Shown here: piece by piece, positions 40,114 to 49,398 of the stretch
How positions within the stretch are numbered: the first letter of the stretch is position 1
Layout: each line of letters begins with the position of its first letter
Source: Bartonella grahamii ATCC 700132
GTDB taxonomy: Bacteria; Pseudomonadota; Alphaproteobacteria; Rhizobiales; Rhizobiaceae
Length of the DNA: 64,000 nt
Direction of reading: 5' to 3'
NCBI RefSeq assembly: GCF_000518085.1
Contig: NZ_KI912377.1
Coordinates: forward strand, 184,960 to 248,959
Notes under the pieces: generated by a model
What the model saw: only the letters and a program-made list of their open reading frames with translations
The model's database searches: none
What the model was told of the DNA's origin: nothing
Translations under genes and position numbers: made by a program

Positions 40114-40447
40114 TTTTAAAACTTACAGTAACGTTTCTGTTCATAGCTGTAAGGAAAAAAAATTAAAAAAGTGCTGCCATTCTATTAAAGAATTTGCTTT
40201 CATTGGCGGTTTAAATGGTAGCATATCAGGAGCTATCGCAGCAACTCTTGCAGCTTATGGTTATATTGCTCTTCCAGGATTTGGTCCAGTTATAGCAATG
40301 GGTATAGGAGTAGCACTTTCTACCGGAATAATAATAGGAACACTGATAGGATCAGGAATGGGAGGGAGTGTTGGTATATGCTGTATTTTATGGGAAATTT
40401 ATATGAATCATAATAATTCTTTCTCTTATAAATTTCATAATGAATAG
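40106..40447 (+). CDS. Small glycine-zipper membrane protein
   Basis: This is a 113-residue protein with a polar N-terminus containing KKCCHS and two Gly/Ala-rich membrane segments (about 33-55 and 60-85) rich in GxxxG spacing: GGLNGSISG, GFGPVIAMGIG, GTLIGSGMGGS. Such glycine zippers pack helices in membranes. The segment order loosely resembles stress-associated Gly-rich membrane proteins, but this is not a firm assignment. Start ATG 40106 overlaps the upstream stop; ATG 40091 is also possible. Function unknown. Confidence 0.65.
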   Translation: MIDFKTYSNVSVHSCKEKKLKKCCHSIKEFAFIGGLNGSISGAIAATLAAYGYIALPGFGPVIAMGIGVALSTGIIIGTLIGSGMGGSVGICCILWEIYMNHNNSFSYKFHNE

Positions 40448-40779
40448 AAATTTCGCGTCATTTTTTTATGAAAAAAATCAAATCATCAACAAATTATATG
40501 TTCTGTTTTTTGATGAAACAATTATTATAAATGAAATAATATCTGAATTATTAAAATTGCTTTATTACATCTCAAAAAAATAGATTTTTTAAAGTACCTC
40601 TTGAAGAAATGTAAGAGAGATATAATTATCATTTCTATGAAGGCTTCCTTTTTTATAGATCAAAAAATGAGAGTTATGTTCAGAAATATAATTTAATTTA
40701 TTTTCTCTTTCTAAGAACTAATATTTCTATGTAAATTATTTTTATAGATAAAATTTATTTAAAAATAATAAGGTATTTT
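40448..40779. other. Spacer upstream of sodC
   Basis: This is 332 AT-rich bases without a coding frame; it contains the sodC promoter, which I cannot place with confidence. Confidence 0.4.
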
Positions 40780-41307
40780 ATGAAAAAAATATTATTATCA
40801 TTACTGATTTTTATGGCATTTTTAATTCATAAAAACTCTGCATTAGCGCAATCAACAGAAGTAAATATTTATAAATTAGAAGATAATAATTCCAAAAAGG
40901 CTATTGGTAGCATTAAAATTGAAGAAAATACATACGGTTTGATTTTCATCCCTAATTTATCTACTTTATCAGAAGGGATGCATGGTTTTCATGTACATGT
41001 AAATCCTTCATGTGATACAAAAGATGGCATAATTGGTGGAAGCGCAGGTGGACATTATGATCCGGAACATACCGGAAAACATTTAGGACCTTATAATGTC
41101 AATGGTCATCTTGGTGATTTACCAGCACTTTATGTTGATAAGCAAGGGTATGCTATGATGAGCGTTCTTGCTCCACGATTAAAAAAAATCTCTGAAATTA
41201 AAGGGCACTCTTTAGTCATTCATTTAGGAGCAGATAATCAATCAGACAAACCATTACCGCTTGGCGGAGGTGGTGCGCGTTTGGCGTGCGGTATTATTGA
41301 AAAATAA
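40780..41307 (+). CDS. sodC: Periplasmic Cu/Zn superoxide dismutase
   Basis: This enzyme destroys superoxide in the periplasm. The 175-residue protein has a signal peptide ending ALAQ (about residue 24). Metal ligands are visible in GFHVHVNPSC (two Cu His), GGHYDPEHTGKHLGPYNVNGH (bridging and Zn His), GDLPAL (Zn Asp) and VIHLGADN (Cu His). The disulfide cysteines lie in NPSC and ARLACGII. Host-associated bacteria use SodC against oxidative burst. AATAAGGTATTTT precedes the ATG. Confidence 0.96.
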   Translation: MKKILLSLLIFMAFLIHKNSALAQSTEVNIYKLEDNNSKKAIGSIKIEENTYGLIFIPNLSTLSEGMHGFHVHVNPSCDTKDGIIGGSAGGHYDPEHTGKHLGPYNVNGHLGDLPALYVDKQGYAMMSVLAPRLKKISEIKGHSLVIHLGADNQSDKPLPLGGGGARLACGIIEK

Positions 41308-41870
41308 AGAGAATATTGTGGCAAACTGTGTGAATATTTTATAAGAGTAAAGTTTTTTGAATGTTTAATTTGGATAACAAAAAACTTAATAATAATCAAA
41401 ACGAATAACAATGGAAATTAAAGAAATAGTGGTATAAATTCTCCGTAAGAAGACTTCAATATGAGGAAGTAATATTTTCAATGTTTGATGTAAACAAAGC
41501 AAGAAAATTGAATTTCACTTTCTAAAATATCAAATTTGTAATAAATTATAATTATTAAGTCTAGTATCTAATGGAATTACGCCTCACGTACAAAATAGAA
41601 CGGGTCTAAAACGGAATTTTTACTCTTCCCCTACTCAAGCCCACTCATGAGATGCACGCAAACAATTTTGATTGATACAATATCAATATAAGGTGGTTTT
41701 AAAAGATTGAATGCTAGGATATTTCCCTTTAAGTTTAAAGCAAATGATTCATTATCATTATAAATCAATAGATTATATCAATATAATAAGTCAAATAAAA
41801 TAGTTAGAGTAATTTTTTATCACTCTGAAAAAAGGGTTTTTAAACAATAGAGTCTTTTTTAAAATACCTC
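41308..41870. other. Spacer between sodC and the hrgA-like gene
   Basis: These are 563 bases between convergent genes. Most is AT-rich, but about 41577-41660 is clearly GC-richer (GCCTCACGTAC...CCCCTACTCAAGCCCACTC), with no intact frame. It could be a remnant of an inserted element or gene. No inverted-repeat ends were seen. Confidence 0.4.
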
Positions 41871-42809
41871 TCATGGATACATATGATCCCAATCTAGTGG
41901 ACGCATCTCGCCAGTTTGATAAAATTGACGAATGAGCTTAATATAATCAAGAAAATCTTTGTTTTCCTCCACTAATCTATTAGCAGTATCCCAGTCAATA
42001 TCACTACGTTCTTTGGCTGGAATTAAGATCTCACTCTCGGAAGAGTTTTCCTTATTGAGTCTTATAAATCCAATTCCATGCAAACTTGAAAGCATTCGAA
42101 GCTCTTTTAATGTATCAACCCCTTCAATTTCACTAGCAACTAAATAACTCAAATTAGCCCATGAAGAATTACTAACTGTTTGAAAAAATGCTTTTCGTAA
42201 ATTTGAACGATTGATGAGAATTTTTACTTCAAAAGACCAAAGCTTCGTTTTTTTATCAAAATATTGCAAAACACAATCTTTGATTTCACGATTCCATTCA
42301 CTGCTTAAATCTTGCATTCCTACGAGATCTGGATAAAGCCATTTATTTCCGCCTGCACCATGTTTATTACGAGAACATTTCTCATTAATGCGCTTGCTGT
42401 AAACTGCAAGCTCTGACCATAAAAATTTAGATAATAACGGATAAAGATCATGCTCTTTAATAGAACCATCTTCTGTTCTACTCTTTGCATTGTTCTCTAC
42501 TGAATCAATTTCAGCATCATCTGTTTGTTTAGTAAAATAATATTGCCGTGGTCGTCCTTCAGTGGTTTTAATTTCTGAATAACGCTTTTGTAACTGAGGG
42601 CGTCTTGCTCCTATTTCAGCAACAATTTGCTGAATAAGGGCTGCATCACTATTAAGAGGAGTAATTATTGCCGTTGAATGCTTTTGTTTTTGACGGCATT
42701 TATCTGGGTAATTTTCAAATACCCATTGAGCAATTTCTCGAGCTGTAAATTTTGTTGTCGGATTTTTCTTTAAAAAATTAAAAACAGTGTTTATTAAATT
42801 CAAAGTCAT
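41871..42809 (-). CDS. HrgA-like protein: HARE-type N-terminus plus predicted PD-(D/E)xK nuclease
   Basis: This 312-residue protein resembles HrgA of Helicobacter and Campylobacter, a family found beside restriction systems. Residues 1-95 look like a HARE winged-helix domain (FTAREIAQWVFENYP). The C-terminal domain (about 118-255) has WLYPDLVGM (Asp161), LWSFEVKI (Glu194-x-Lys196) and FFQTVSNSSWANLSYLVA, the order expected of a D...ExK nuclease. I infer a DNA-reading effector that cooperates with or supplements the type III mod-res pair upstream on the same strand. A 443-base gap separates it from res, so it probably has its own promoter. Confidence 0.75.
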   Translation of the reverse strand: MTLNLINTVFNFLKKNPTTKFTAREIAQWVFENYPDKCRQKQKHSTAIITPLNSDAALIQQIVAEIGARRPQLQKRYSEIKTTEGRPRQYYFTKQTDDAEIDSVENNAKSRTEDGSIKEHDLYPLLSKFLWSELAVYSKRINEKCSRNKHGAGGNKWLYPDLVGMQDLSSEWNREIKDCVLQYFDKKTKLWSFEVKILINRSNLRKAFFQTVSNSSWANLSYLVASEIEGVDTLKELRMLSSLHGIGFIRLNKENSSESEILIPAKERSDIDWDTANRLVEENKDFLDYIKLIRQFYQTGEMRPLDWDHMYP

Positions 42810-43252
42810 ATGATAAATTCCCCCCTCTCACCCTCTGGATATTTCATTATATTCAGGCTTTTTAAATGAAAGAACAATAAACTATTTAAGTTTTTTAAAA
42901 AAAGCATATTTATAAAATTACCCAATGAAATTAAAATATTTTTTTAAATTTGTGACTATAAACTCAAAGATCTTTTCACATAAGGAAAGTAAGATTGTAC
43001 TTTTATCAAAAATTGTAAATGTGCTAAAAATCCCCATAAAAAATCATAATCTTGTGTAACTTTTCTATACATTTTTCCTTTTATTTTAATGTCGTTAGAA
43101 AAAAATACTAATTTTTTGATTTAAGAACCCCTTAATACTTTTAAATTAATGATGCGATAGTGCAAAAAATTAAAAATAATTATCCAAACATTTGATTGCA
43201 CCTCACATCCGTCGATTAAAAAACTTATGTGTTTTATTTTTGAAAAAATAAA
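42810..43252. other. Spacer between res and the hrgA-like gene
   Basis: This is 443 AT-rich bases without a defendable frame, in the middle of the restriction locus. It should contain the promoter of the hrgA-like gene. Confidence 0.4.
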
Positions 43253-46003
43253 TTATGAGCTCTCAAGTATAGATTCTGAAATGGTAAAATCTGCACATAA
43301 ACCTTCAAAACTATTATTTGCTTTAATAGCATCATGGGGAATAAGAACATAATACCATTTTTTACCGCCATAAGTAGCCGCATAGCGCGTTGCATGACAA
43401 CACCATTGAACTGCAGCTTCTCTCTTTTTTAACACAATAGGATTTTGCATTTCAGAAGCTTTTTTAGGCTCACAAAGATACTTGGCATCCTCCGTTTCTA
43501 CAACAAAGTCCGGTTCATAAGTTGATCCTTTATCATATTCTATTCTGAAAAACCCCCGAGCAGATTTCATCCATTTCAATACTTGTACATCATCCTCTAA
43601 TATCTGAGCAAATCGTAACTCCCCTTCTACTGAATCAAACTTTTGTAAAGGATAACAGCATTTTCTAAAGCCGCTGAATACAAGTTTCTTAATATCGCTT
43701 TTAATGGCAGGAATATTACGAAAATCAAGAGGAGACGTCCCTTGCGGTAATACATAATGGATAGGCGATAAAGTTGTAAAACCCCATGTCACTTTACCCT
43801 CATAATCTTTTTGCGTTTCCCATTGATGTTCTCTTAATTGCGCAACAATAAAACTAATAAGCTTATGCTGATAGTGAATTAATACGTTCTCAACGGCTGC
43901 ATCATTGGGTAAATAAGATCGGAAATGTTCTACTATCTGACCAGCTAATTTTCGTAATAAGAGCGTATGGCTATCATAATCGATAAAGTCATTATCAATC
44001 AAACCACGAATGATGTAATTTTCGAGATAAGGCTCTTTGACATATTCATTCTCAGAAGTGAGAAAAATGCTTTTATGGGTACGCAATTCTCGAATTAAAA
44101 GTTCTTTACTAACAGGTTGCAAATTTAAGTTTTCTAAATTTTCCAAATCAAAATCAGAAAAACCATAAGTCACGTCACGCGAAGGTATGAATACAATATT
44201 GGGAATATCTATCATCAATTCTGCTAATTGTTGTATCAAAATTGTAACCACTTTTGATACAAGAGACTTTTGTGATGAAGGCTTAATATTCATAACTTTA
44301 TTAGCAATTTTTTCCTTTATCGGTGCAGAATAAAGCATTTGAGAACTTGGCAATTTATCATTCTCTTTGATAAGATCCCACGCGATCACTGCAATATCTC
44401 GCTCTTCAGGCGTTAATGTAGGGGAATCTGGATTACGTAATATGATACCTTGTAAATCAGATGCTCCATTTATATCGGAATTACGTGTTACCATCGTTTG
44501 CATCAATAAAGCTTCTACTTGACATGGAACCGTCACAATATCTGACTTTTCAGAGGGTACATCCCCCTCTCTTCCAATCTCAATATGCTTTTTTATAATT
44601 GAGTTTGGATCGTTTGCACGATCAATAATATCTTGAAAACGATCATGCGCAATAATTGTTAAACGATCAATAGCTTCCACGCCTGTTCTATACCCATAAG
44701 GCAAACGCAATCCGCGCCCAATTGTTTGCTCTGTTAAAATTTCTGAAGCCGATGCACGCAACGGTACAATAGTATAGAGATTCGTAACATCCCACCCCTC
44801 CTTTAATTTATTAACGTGAATAACAATTTCCGTTGGCTCATGAGGATCCTCAATAGCAATAATTTTTTGAATATTTTGATCTTCTTCTATATTTGACTGT
44901 TTTGTATGAATCTCTAAAACTTTTCCCTTATAAGCCCCTGAAAAAAAATCATCTGATTCCAATAAATTCCGTAGTTTTTGTGCATGAGTTGTATCTTGAG
45001 CAACAACTAAAATAAAAGGCTTAATGAACTTTTTGTTATAATCTTTGGCATAGGCAACTAAATCTGCTTTCACATTTTCATGGGCATGAATTGCATCCTG
45101 TAATTTGATATGTTCTAATTGCTCAGATGTATAATTTTGAGGTTGAAAATCTTTACGCGTAGCAACAGCAGGCTCTTTTACAAAACCATCCCTCATAGCC
45201 TCTGCAAGTGAATAACTATAGACAACATTTTTAAAATCTACGGGTTTTGCACCTATTGTTTTTGGTGTCGCTGTAAGCTCTATTCCTAAAACAGGTTTTA
45301 ACTCATTAATTGCCGCTGCACCAGCAGAAGCACGATAACGATGTGCTTCATCCATTAACAAAACTAAATCAGGAAGATTTGCGAGATAATTAAAATAACT
45401 TTCGCCAATTGTCTCTTGTAAGCGTTTAATCCTCGGCATACTAGATTTTAGTGCGCCTTTTTTATTATCTGTTGTATTAATTTTAGAAATATTAAAAATA
45501 TTGATAAAAGCCGTATCTCTATTCTCAAACAAACGCTTTTGTCCTTGAAAATAGTGTTCATCAGCGCGAATACCTTTACCACTTTCATAATCTTCACCTG
45601 TAATAATAACGGGTCTATTGGCAATAAATTCACTCATTCCACTGAAAACATACTTCGGACTTTGGGGACTAAAATCCTGTTTTAACTTTTCATAAATAGT
45701 CAAATTTGGCGCTAAAACAAAAAAATGGCGACTGCGACCTGTTAAATAAAGATAGCTGATAAAAGCACCCATAAGTCGCGTTTTCCCAACACCCGTTGCT
45801 AAGGCAAAACAAAAAGAGGGAAAGTTTCGTTCAAAATCTTGTACAGAAGGATAAAGATTTTTTATCACTTCTAACTCTGCAACCAAATCAGCATTTTTAG
45901 AAAGCTCTATATTTTCTAAGATTTTTACCAAAATATTTAAAGATTCACGTTGAGGATCACGTAACGATAAGCGAGCAGAAATCCTTTTTTCAATAGTGTT
46001 CAT
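43253..46003 (-). CDS. Type III restriction enzyme, Res subunit
   Basis: This is a 916-residue SF2 helicase-nuclease that cuts DNA when two unmethylated sites meet. Walker A is ATGVGKT (69-75), motif II MDEAH (217-221), motif III TATP (244-247) and motif VI GRGLRLPYG (about 435). The C-terminal endonuclease signature is EPDF (Asp832) with CEPKK (Glu845-x-Lys847). All motifs are present and the frame is intact, so the enzyme should be active. It starts 22 bases after the mod stop, in an operon with it. Confidence 0.93.
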   Translation of the reverse strand: MNTIEKRISARLSLRDPQRESLNILVKILENIELSKNADLVAELEVIKNLYPSVQDFERNFPSFCFALATGVGKTRLMGAFISYLYLTGRSRHFFVLAPNLTIYEKLKQDFSPQSPKYVFSGMSEFIANRPVIITGEDYESGKGIRADEHYFQGQKRLFENRDTAFINIFNISKINTTDNKKGALKSSMPRIKRLQETIGESYFNYLANLPDLVLLMDEAHRYRASAGAAAINELKPVLGIELTATPKTIGAKPVDFKNVVYSYSLAEAMRDGFVKEPAVATRKDFQPQNYTSEQLEHIKLQDAIHAHENVKADLVAYAKDYNKKFIKPFILVVAQDTTHAQKLRNLLESDDFFSGAYKGKVLEIHTKQSNIEEDQNIQKIIAIEDPHEPTEIVIHVNKLKEGWDVTNLYTIVPLRASASEILTEQTIGRGLRLPYGYRTGVEAIDRLTIIAHDRFQDIIDRANDPNSIIKKHIEIGREGDVPSEKSDIVTVPCQVEALLMQTMVTRNSDINGASDLQGIILRNPDSPTLTPEERDIAVIAWDLIKENDKLPSSQMLYSAPIKEKIANKVMNIKPSSQKSLVSKVVTILIQQLAELMIDIPNIVFIPSRDVTYGFSDFDLENLENLNLQPVSKELLIRELRTHKSIFLTSENEYVKEPYLENYIIRGLIDNDFIDYDSHTLLLRKLAGQIVEHFRSYLPNDAAVENVLIHYQHKLISFIVAQLREHQWETQKDYEGKVTWGFTTLSPIHYVLPQGTSPLDFRNIPAIKSDIKKLVFSGFRKCCYPLQKFDSVEGELRFAQILEDDVQVLKWMKSARGFFRIEYDKGSTYEPDFVVETEDAKYLCEPKKASEMQNPIVLKKREAAVQWCCHATRYAATYGGKKWYYVLIPHDAIKANNSFEGLCADFTISESILESS

Positions 46004-46025
46004 GAAAAACTCCGCTTTTTATATA

Positions 46026-47666
46026 CTATTCAAATAAATCTAATTCTGCTTGCACAATATCTTTATTTTTGTTGTTTTCTTTTACCACAATCACTGGTTC
46101 AAGATTGGCTACATTTAAACTGTAATCGTCCCTTCCCCATTCGCATTTTTCTAATACTGCACGGGGGATTTTAGTGAGTGTCAGATTTTCAAAGGATGCT
46201 GATTTTGTATCAAAGGCTGTACCACAAATCAGCAACGTGCGATGAGAGCCTACCTCTTCACTCATTATACGGAGTTGTTCATGGGTCATAGCGCTTGTTG
46301 TGACATAAATATAATCTGTTTCGGTTGAATACCCTTGCATCCAATAATGATTTTCATCAGGTGCGTAGGTAAATCCCATATGTTTGCACATTGCTTCTGA
46401 AAGCATCGCAGCATTATATTCGCGACTAATAATCCATTGTCCCCATGGATCTTTTTGTAACAGAGAAGGTGCAAGGCGATAATAGCGAAATCCACCGCCA
46501 CCTTGCCAATTGACACTTTTGGAAATTCCCCCTTGATCAGTTCCATCAATGACTTGTTTTAAACGAGGGATAATGTGGGTGTGACAATGCTCACCAAGTT
46601 CAATCATAATCCACTTTCTTCCCATTTTATGAGCAACAGCACCGGTTGTGCCAGAACCAGCAAAAGAATCCAGTATAAGATCACCGGGGTTGGTGGCAAG
46701 TTGAATGATGCGTTCCATTAACCGTTCCGGTTTAGGAGTTGTAAAGACATTATCAGAATTAAAAACTTTGACTTCTTTTTTGGCATCTTGGTTGTGCCCC
46801 ACTTCTGTATAGGGCCAAATCGTCATTGAAACCGTACCATTTTTTACTTCTGATAAAAAACGCTTCAGAGAAGGAACATTGCTTCCTGTTGGACCAAACC
46901 AAATACGATTATCTTTTAATAATTCAAAGAACTTTTTTTCATTCATAGCCCAACTTCTACCATTAGGGGGCATCACCTTGCGTCCAGAAGGTGTGATGAT
47001 TTCATAAATATCCTTAAGCGTCACTCTTTTTACGGATAAATCTCCAGATTTCCAAGGGCCGCGAGGATCATTATCAGGATTTTTATAGCGCGCATCCATA
47101 TCGCTTGAACGAGGAAGCAATTGAGGACGCCAAAACATTTTATCTTTGGCATAAACCATTATAAAATCATGGTTGTCTGAAAGCCACTTTGTATCATTTT
47201 GTGGAGCATATTTCTTTTGCCAAATAATGTTGTTTATAAAATTTTGGCGACCAAAAATTTCATCCATCATCACTTTAAGATAGGCTTGTTCATCATCATC
47301 AATTGATATCCAGATACTTCCATCATCCGCCAGTAAATGATGTAACAATTCTAGCCTGTCTCTCATAAGGCTGAGCCATAGGGAATGCTCTAAACCATCT
47401 TCATAATGTTCAAAGGCATTGCCTGTATTATAAGGCGGATCGATATAGATACATTTTACCTTCCCCATATATTCTTGTTCAAGCGCTTTGAGTGTGAGCA
47501 AATTGTCACCAAAAATAAGTTTATTATCAAAAATATCTTGGGATGATATTTGATGCGAAGCGTGATAAGATTTTTCAAGATCTTCTAATAAGATACGAGG
47601 CTCTAGTTTTGGGCGTTTTTCTTTTCCAATCCAGTTAAGTTCTAATTTTTGTTTATTATAACTCAT
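46026..47666 (-). CDS. Type III DNA methyltransferase, Mod subunit
   Basis: This is a 546-residue adenine methyltransferase and the specificity subunit of the type III system. Motif IV DPPY lies at residues 76-79 and motif I FAGSG at 335-339, the beta-class order. The segment between (about 140-300) should be the target-recognition domain and decides the sequence methylated. I looked for short tandem repeats in the gene, which make many mod genes phase-variable, and found none. The gene starts 84 bases after the sufT stop, on the same strand. Confidence 0.93.
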   Translation of the reverse strand: MSYNKQKLELNWIGKEKRPKLEPRILLEDLEKSYHASHQISSQDIFDNKLIFGDNLLTLKALEQEYMGKVKCIYIDPPYNTGNAFEHYEDGLEHSLWLSLMRDRLELLHHLLADDGSIWISIDDDEQAYLKVMMDEIFGRQNFINNIIWQKKYAPQNDTKWLSDNHDFIMVYAKDKMFWRPQLLPRSSDMDARYKNPDNDPRGPWKSGDLSVKRVTLKDIYEIITPSGRKVMPPNGRSWAMNEKKFFELLKDNRIWFGPTGSNVPSLKRFLSEVKNGTVSMTIWPYTEVGHNQDAKKEVKVFNSDNVFTTPKPERLMERIIQLATNPGDLILDSFAGSGTTGAVAHKMGRKWIMIELGEHCHTHIIPRLKQVIDGTDQGGISKSVNWQGGGGFRYYRLAPSLLQKDPWGQWIISREYNAAMLSEAMCKHMGFTYAPDENHYWMQGYSTETDYIYVTTSAMTHEQLRIMSEEVGSHRTLLICGTAFDTKSASFENLTLTKIPRAVLEKCEWGRDDYSLNVANLEPVIVVKENNKNKDIVQAELDLFE

Positions 47667-47749
47667 GCGATCGTCCTTAAATTCAAACGCTTGTGAAAAG
47701 TAAACAGCTTATTCATGAATGGCTAAATTAGAGTCTCTTAACAATACTT

Positions 47750-48151
47750 TTAGTACCATCCGACAGCAATTTGAGCTTCTTCTGACATACAATCAGGTGT
47801 CCATGGTGGATCAAAAGTCATAGTGACTTCAACATACGAAACCCCTTCAACTGCACTGACTGCATTTTCTACCCACCCCGGCATTTCACCAGCAACAGGA
47901 CATCCCGGAGCTGTAAGAGTCATTTCAATTTTTACTGAACGATCATCTTCAATATCAATACGATAAATCAGTCCTAGCTCATAAATATCAGCAGGAATCT
48001 CTGGGTCATAAACTGTTTTGAGAGCAGCAATAATATCATTCGTCATACGATCAATTTCATCTGCTGGAATTGCTGATATATAAGATTTTTTATTTTCGCT
48101 TACAGTTTCAACAGATTCTGTAGAATGACGCTTTTCAATTGATTCAGCCAT
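47750..48151 (-). CDS. sufT: SUF system protein SufT (DUF59/MIP18 family)
   Basis: This 133-residue protein of the MIP18/DUF59 family helps mature Fe-S proteins. The family core is VYDPEIPADIYELGLIYRIDI (about 45-65), LTAPGCPVAGEMP (conserved Cys) and the C-terminal FDPPWTPDCMSEEAQ. The first 30 residues are a variable tail. It overlaps sufS by eight bases and ends the suf operon in this window; sufA, which usually follows in rhizobia, is replaced in position by the mod gene. Confidence 0.92.
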   Translation of the reverse strand: MAESIEKRHSTESVETVSENKKSYISAIPADEIDRMTNDIIAALKTVYDPEIPADIYELGLIYRIDIEDDRSVKIEMTLTAPGCPVAGEMPGWVENAVSAVEGVSYVEVTMTFDPPWTPDCMSEEAQIAVGWY

Positions 48152-49388
48152 TAAAAAATGTCCTTGTTTCTTTCAATGCTTCTACTAATTGATCTACATC
48201 TTCTTGAGTGTTATACATGGCTAATGATGCCCGACAAATAGATGTTAGACCAAAGCGCTGTAATAAAGGCTGTGCACAATGGGTTCCCGCACGTATTGCA
48301 ACTCCTTTTCTATCAATAAACATAGCGATATCATGGGCGTGAATCCCTTCAATTGTAAATGATATAATAGCTCCTTTATTGGGAGAATGACCATAAATAC
48401 GCAATGACTTAATCATTTTAAGTTTTTCCTGCGCATAAGCTAAAAGGGACCTCTCATGGGCATGAATCGTGCTACGACCTTTCTCTTGTATATAATCAAT
48501 AGCTGCAGTTAATCCAATAGCTTCAACAATAGGAGGAGTGCCTGCTTCAAAACGGTAAGGAGGAGCATTATAAAAAACCTTATCGGTTGTTACCTCCTCG
48601 ATCATTTCCCCTCCCCCTTGAAAAGGACGCATTTCTTCTAATCTATCTTCCTTACCATACAAAACACCAATACCGGTGGGACCATAAAGCTTATGACCTG
48701 TAAAGACATACCAATCACAATCGAGATCTTGCACATCAACGGTTAAATGTACTGCTCCTTGAGAACCATCAACAAGAACAGGAATAGAATTTTGATGTGC
48801 GAGCTTAATAATTTCTTTAACAGGAGGTACAGTTCCTAATATATTGGACATATGCGTAATAGCAACAAGCCGCGTTTTTTCGCTTAAAGCCTTTTGGAAA
48901 TCTTCAATGTGCAGAACACCATTTTCATCGACAGGAACAAAAATAAGTTTCACACCTTTTTGTTCACGGAGAAAATGCCAAGGAATAATATTTGAATGAT
49001 GTTCCATGATCGTTAGAACAATCTCATCACCTTCTTTGAGTTTGGGCATAGCCCAACCATAAGCAACGGTATTAATAGCTTCTGTTGCATTTTTCGTAAA
49101 AACAATTTCTTCAGCTTTTTGAGCATTTAGAAAAACACGAACGGTTTCACGAGAATTTTCATATGATTGTGTTGCTATATTGGCTAAAAAATACATTCCC
49201 CTATGCACATTAGCATAACTATAGTGATAATAATTATTCATTGCATTGAGTACTGACATTGGTTTTTGGGCAGAAGCACTACTATCAAGATATGCTAATC
49301 GCTTTCCATAAACTTGATGGTGCAAAAGAGGAAAATCACGCCGAATTTCTTCGACATTATAAGTAAATGTTTTTACGTTATTTTCCAT
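48144..49388 (-). CDS. sufS: Cysteine desulfurase SufS
   Basis: This PLP enzyme takes sulfur from cysteine for Fe-S cluster assembly. From ATG 49388 it has 414 residues. The PLP lysine is in FTGHKLYGPTGIGVLYG (about 225) and the active-site cysteine is in RAGTHCAQPLLQRFG (about 365), a group II desulfurase. The open frame reaches back to 49475, but TAAGG upstream of 49388 and the family start favour that ATG, which lies just after the sufD stop. Confidence 0.95.
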   Translation of the reverse strand: MENNVKTFTYNVEEIRRDFPLLHHQVYGKRLAYLDSSASAQKPMSVLNAMNNYYHYSYANVHRGMYFLANIATQSYENSRETVRVFLNAQKAEEIVFTKNATEAINTVAYGWAMPKLKEGDEIVLTIMEHHSNIIPWHFLREQKGVKLIFVPVDENGVLHIEDFQKALSEKTRLVAITHMSNILGTVPPVKEIIKLAHQNSIPVLVDGSQGAVHLTVDVQDLDCDWYVFTGHKLYGPTGIGVLYGKEDRLEEMRPFQGGGEMIEEVTTDKVFYNAPPYRFEAGTPPIVEAIGLTAAIDYIQEKGRSTIHAHERSLLAYAQEKLKMIKSLRIYGHSPNKGAIISFTIEGIHAHDIAMFIDRKGVAIRAGTHCAQPLLQRFGLTSICRASLAMYNTQEDVDQLVEALKETRTFFNG

Positions 49389-49398
49389 TTTTTCTACC

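Noticed and set aside
46026-47666. Phase-variable repeat tract in mod
   Set aside because: I looked through the gene and its upstream region for tandem repeats or long homopolymers and found none.
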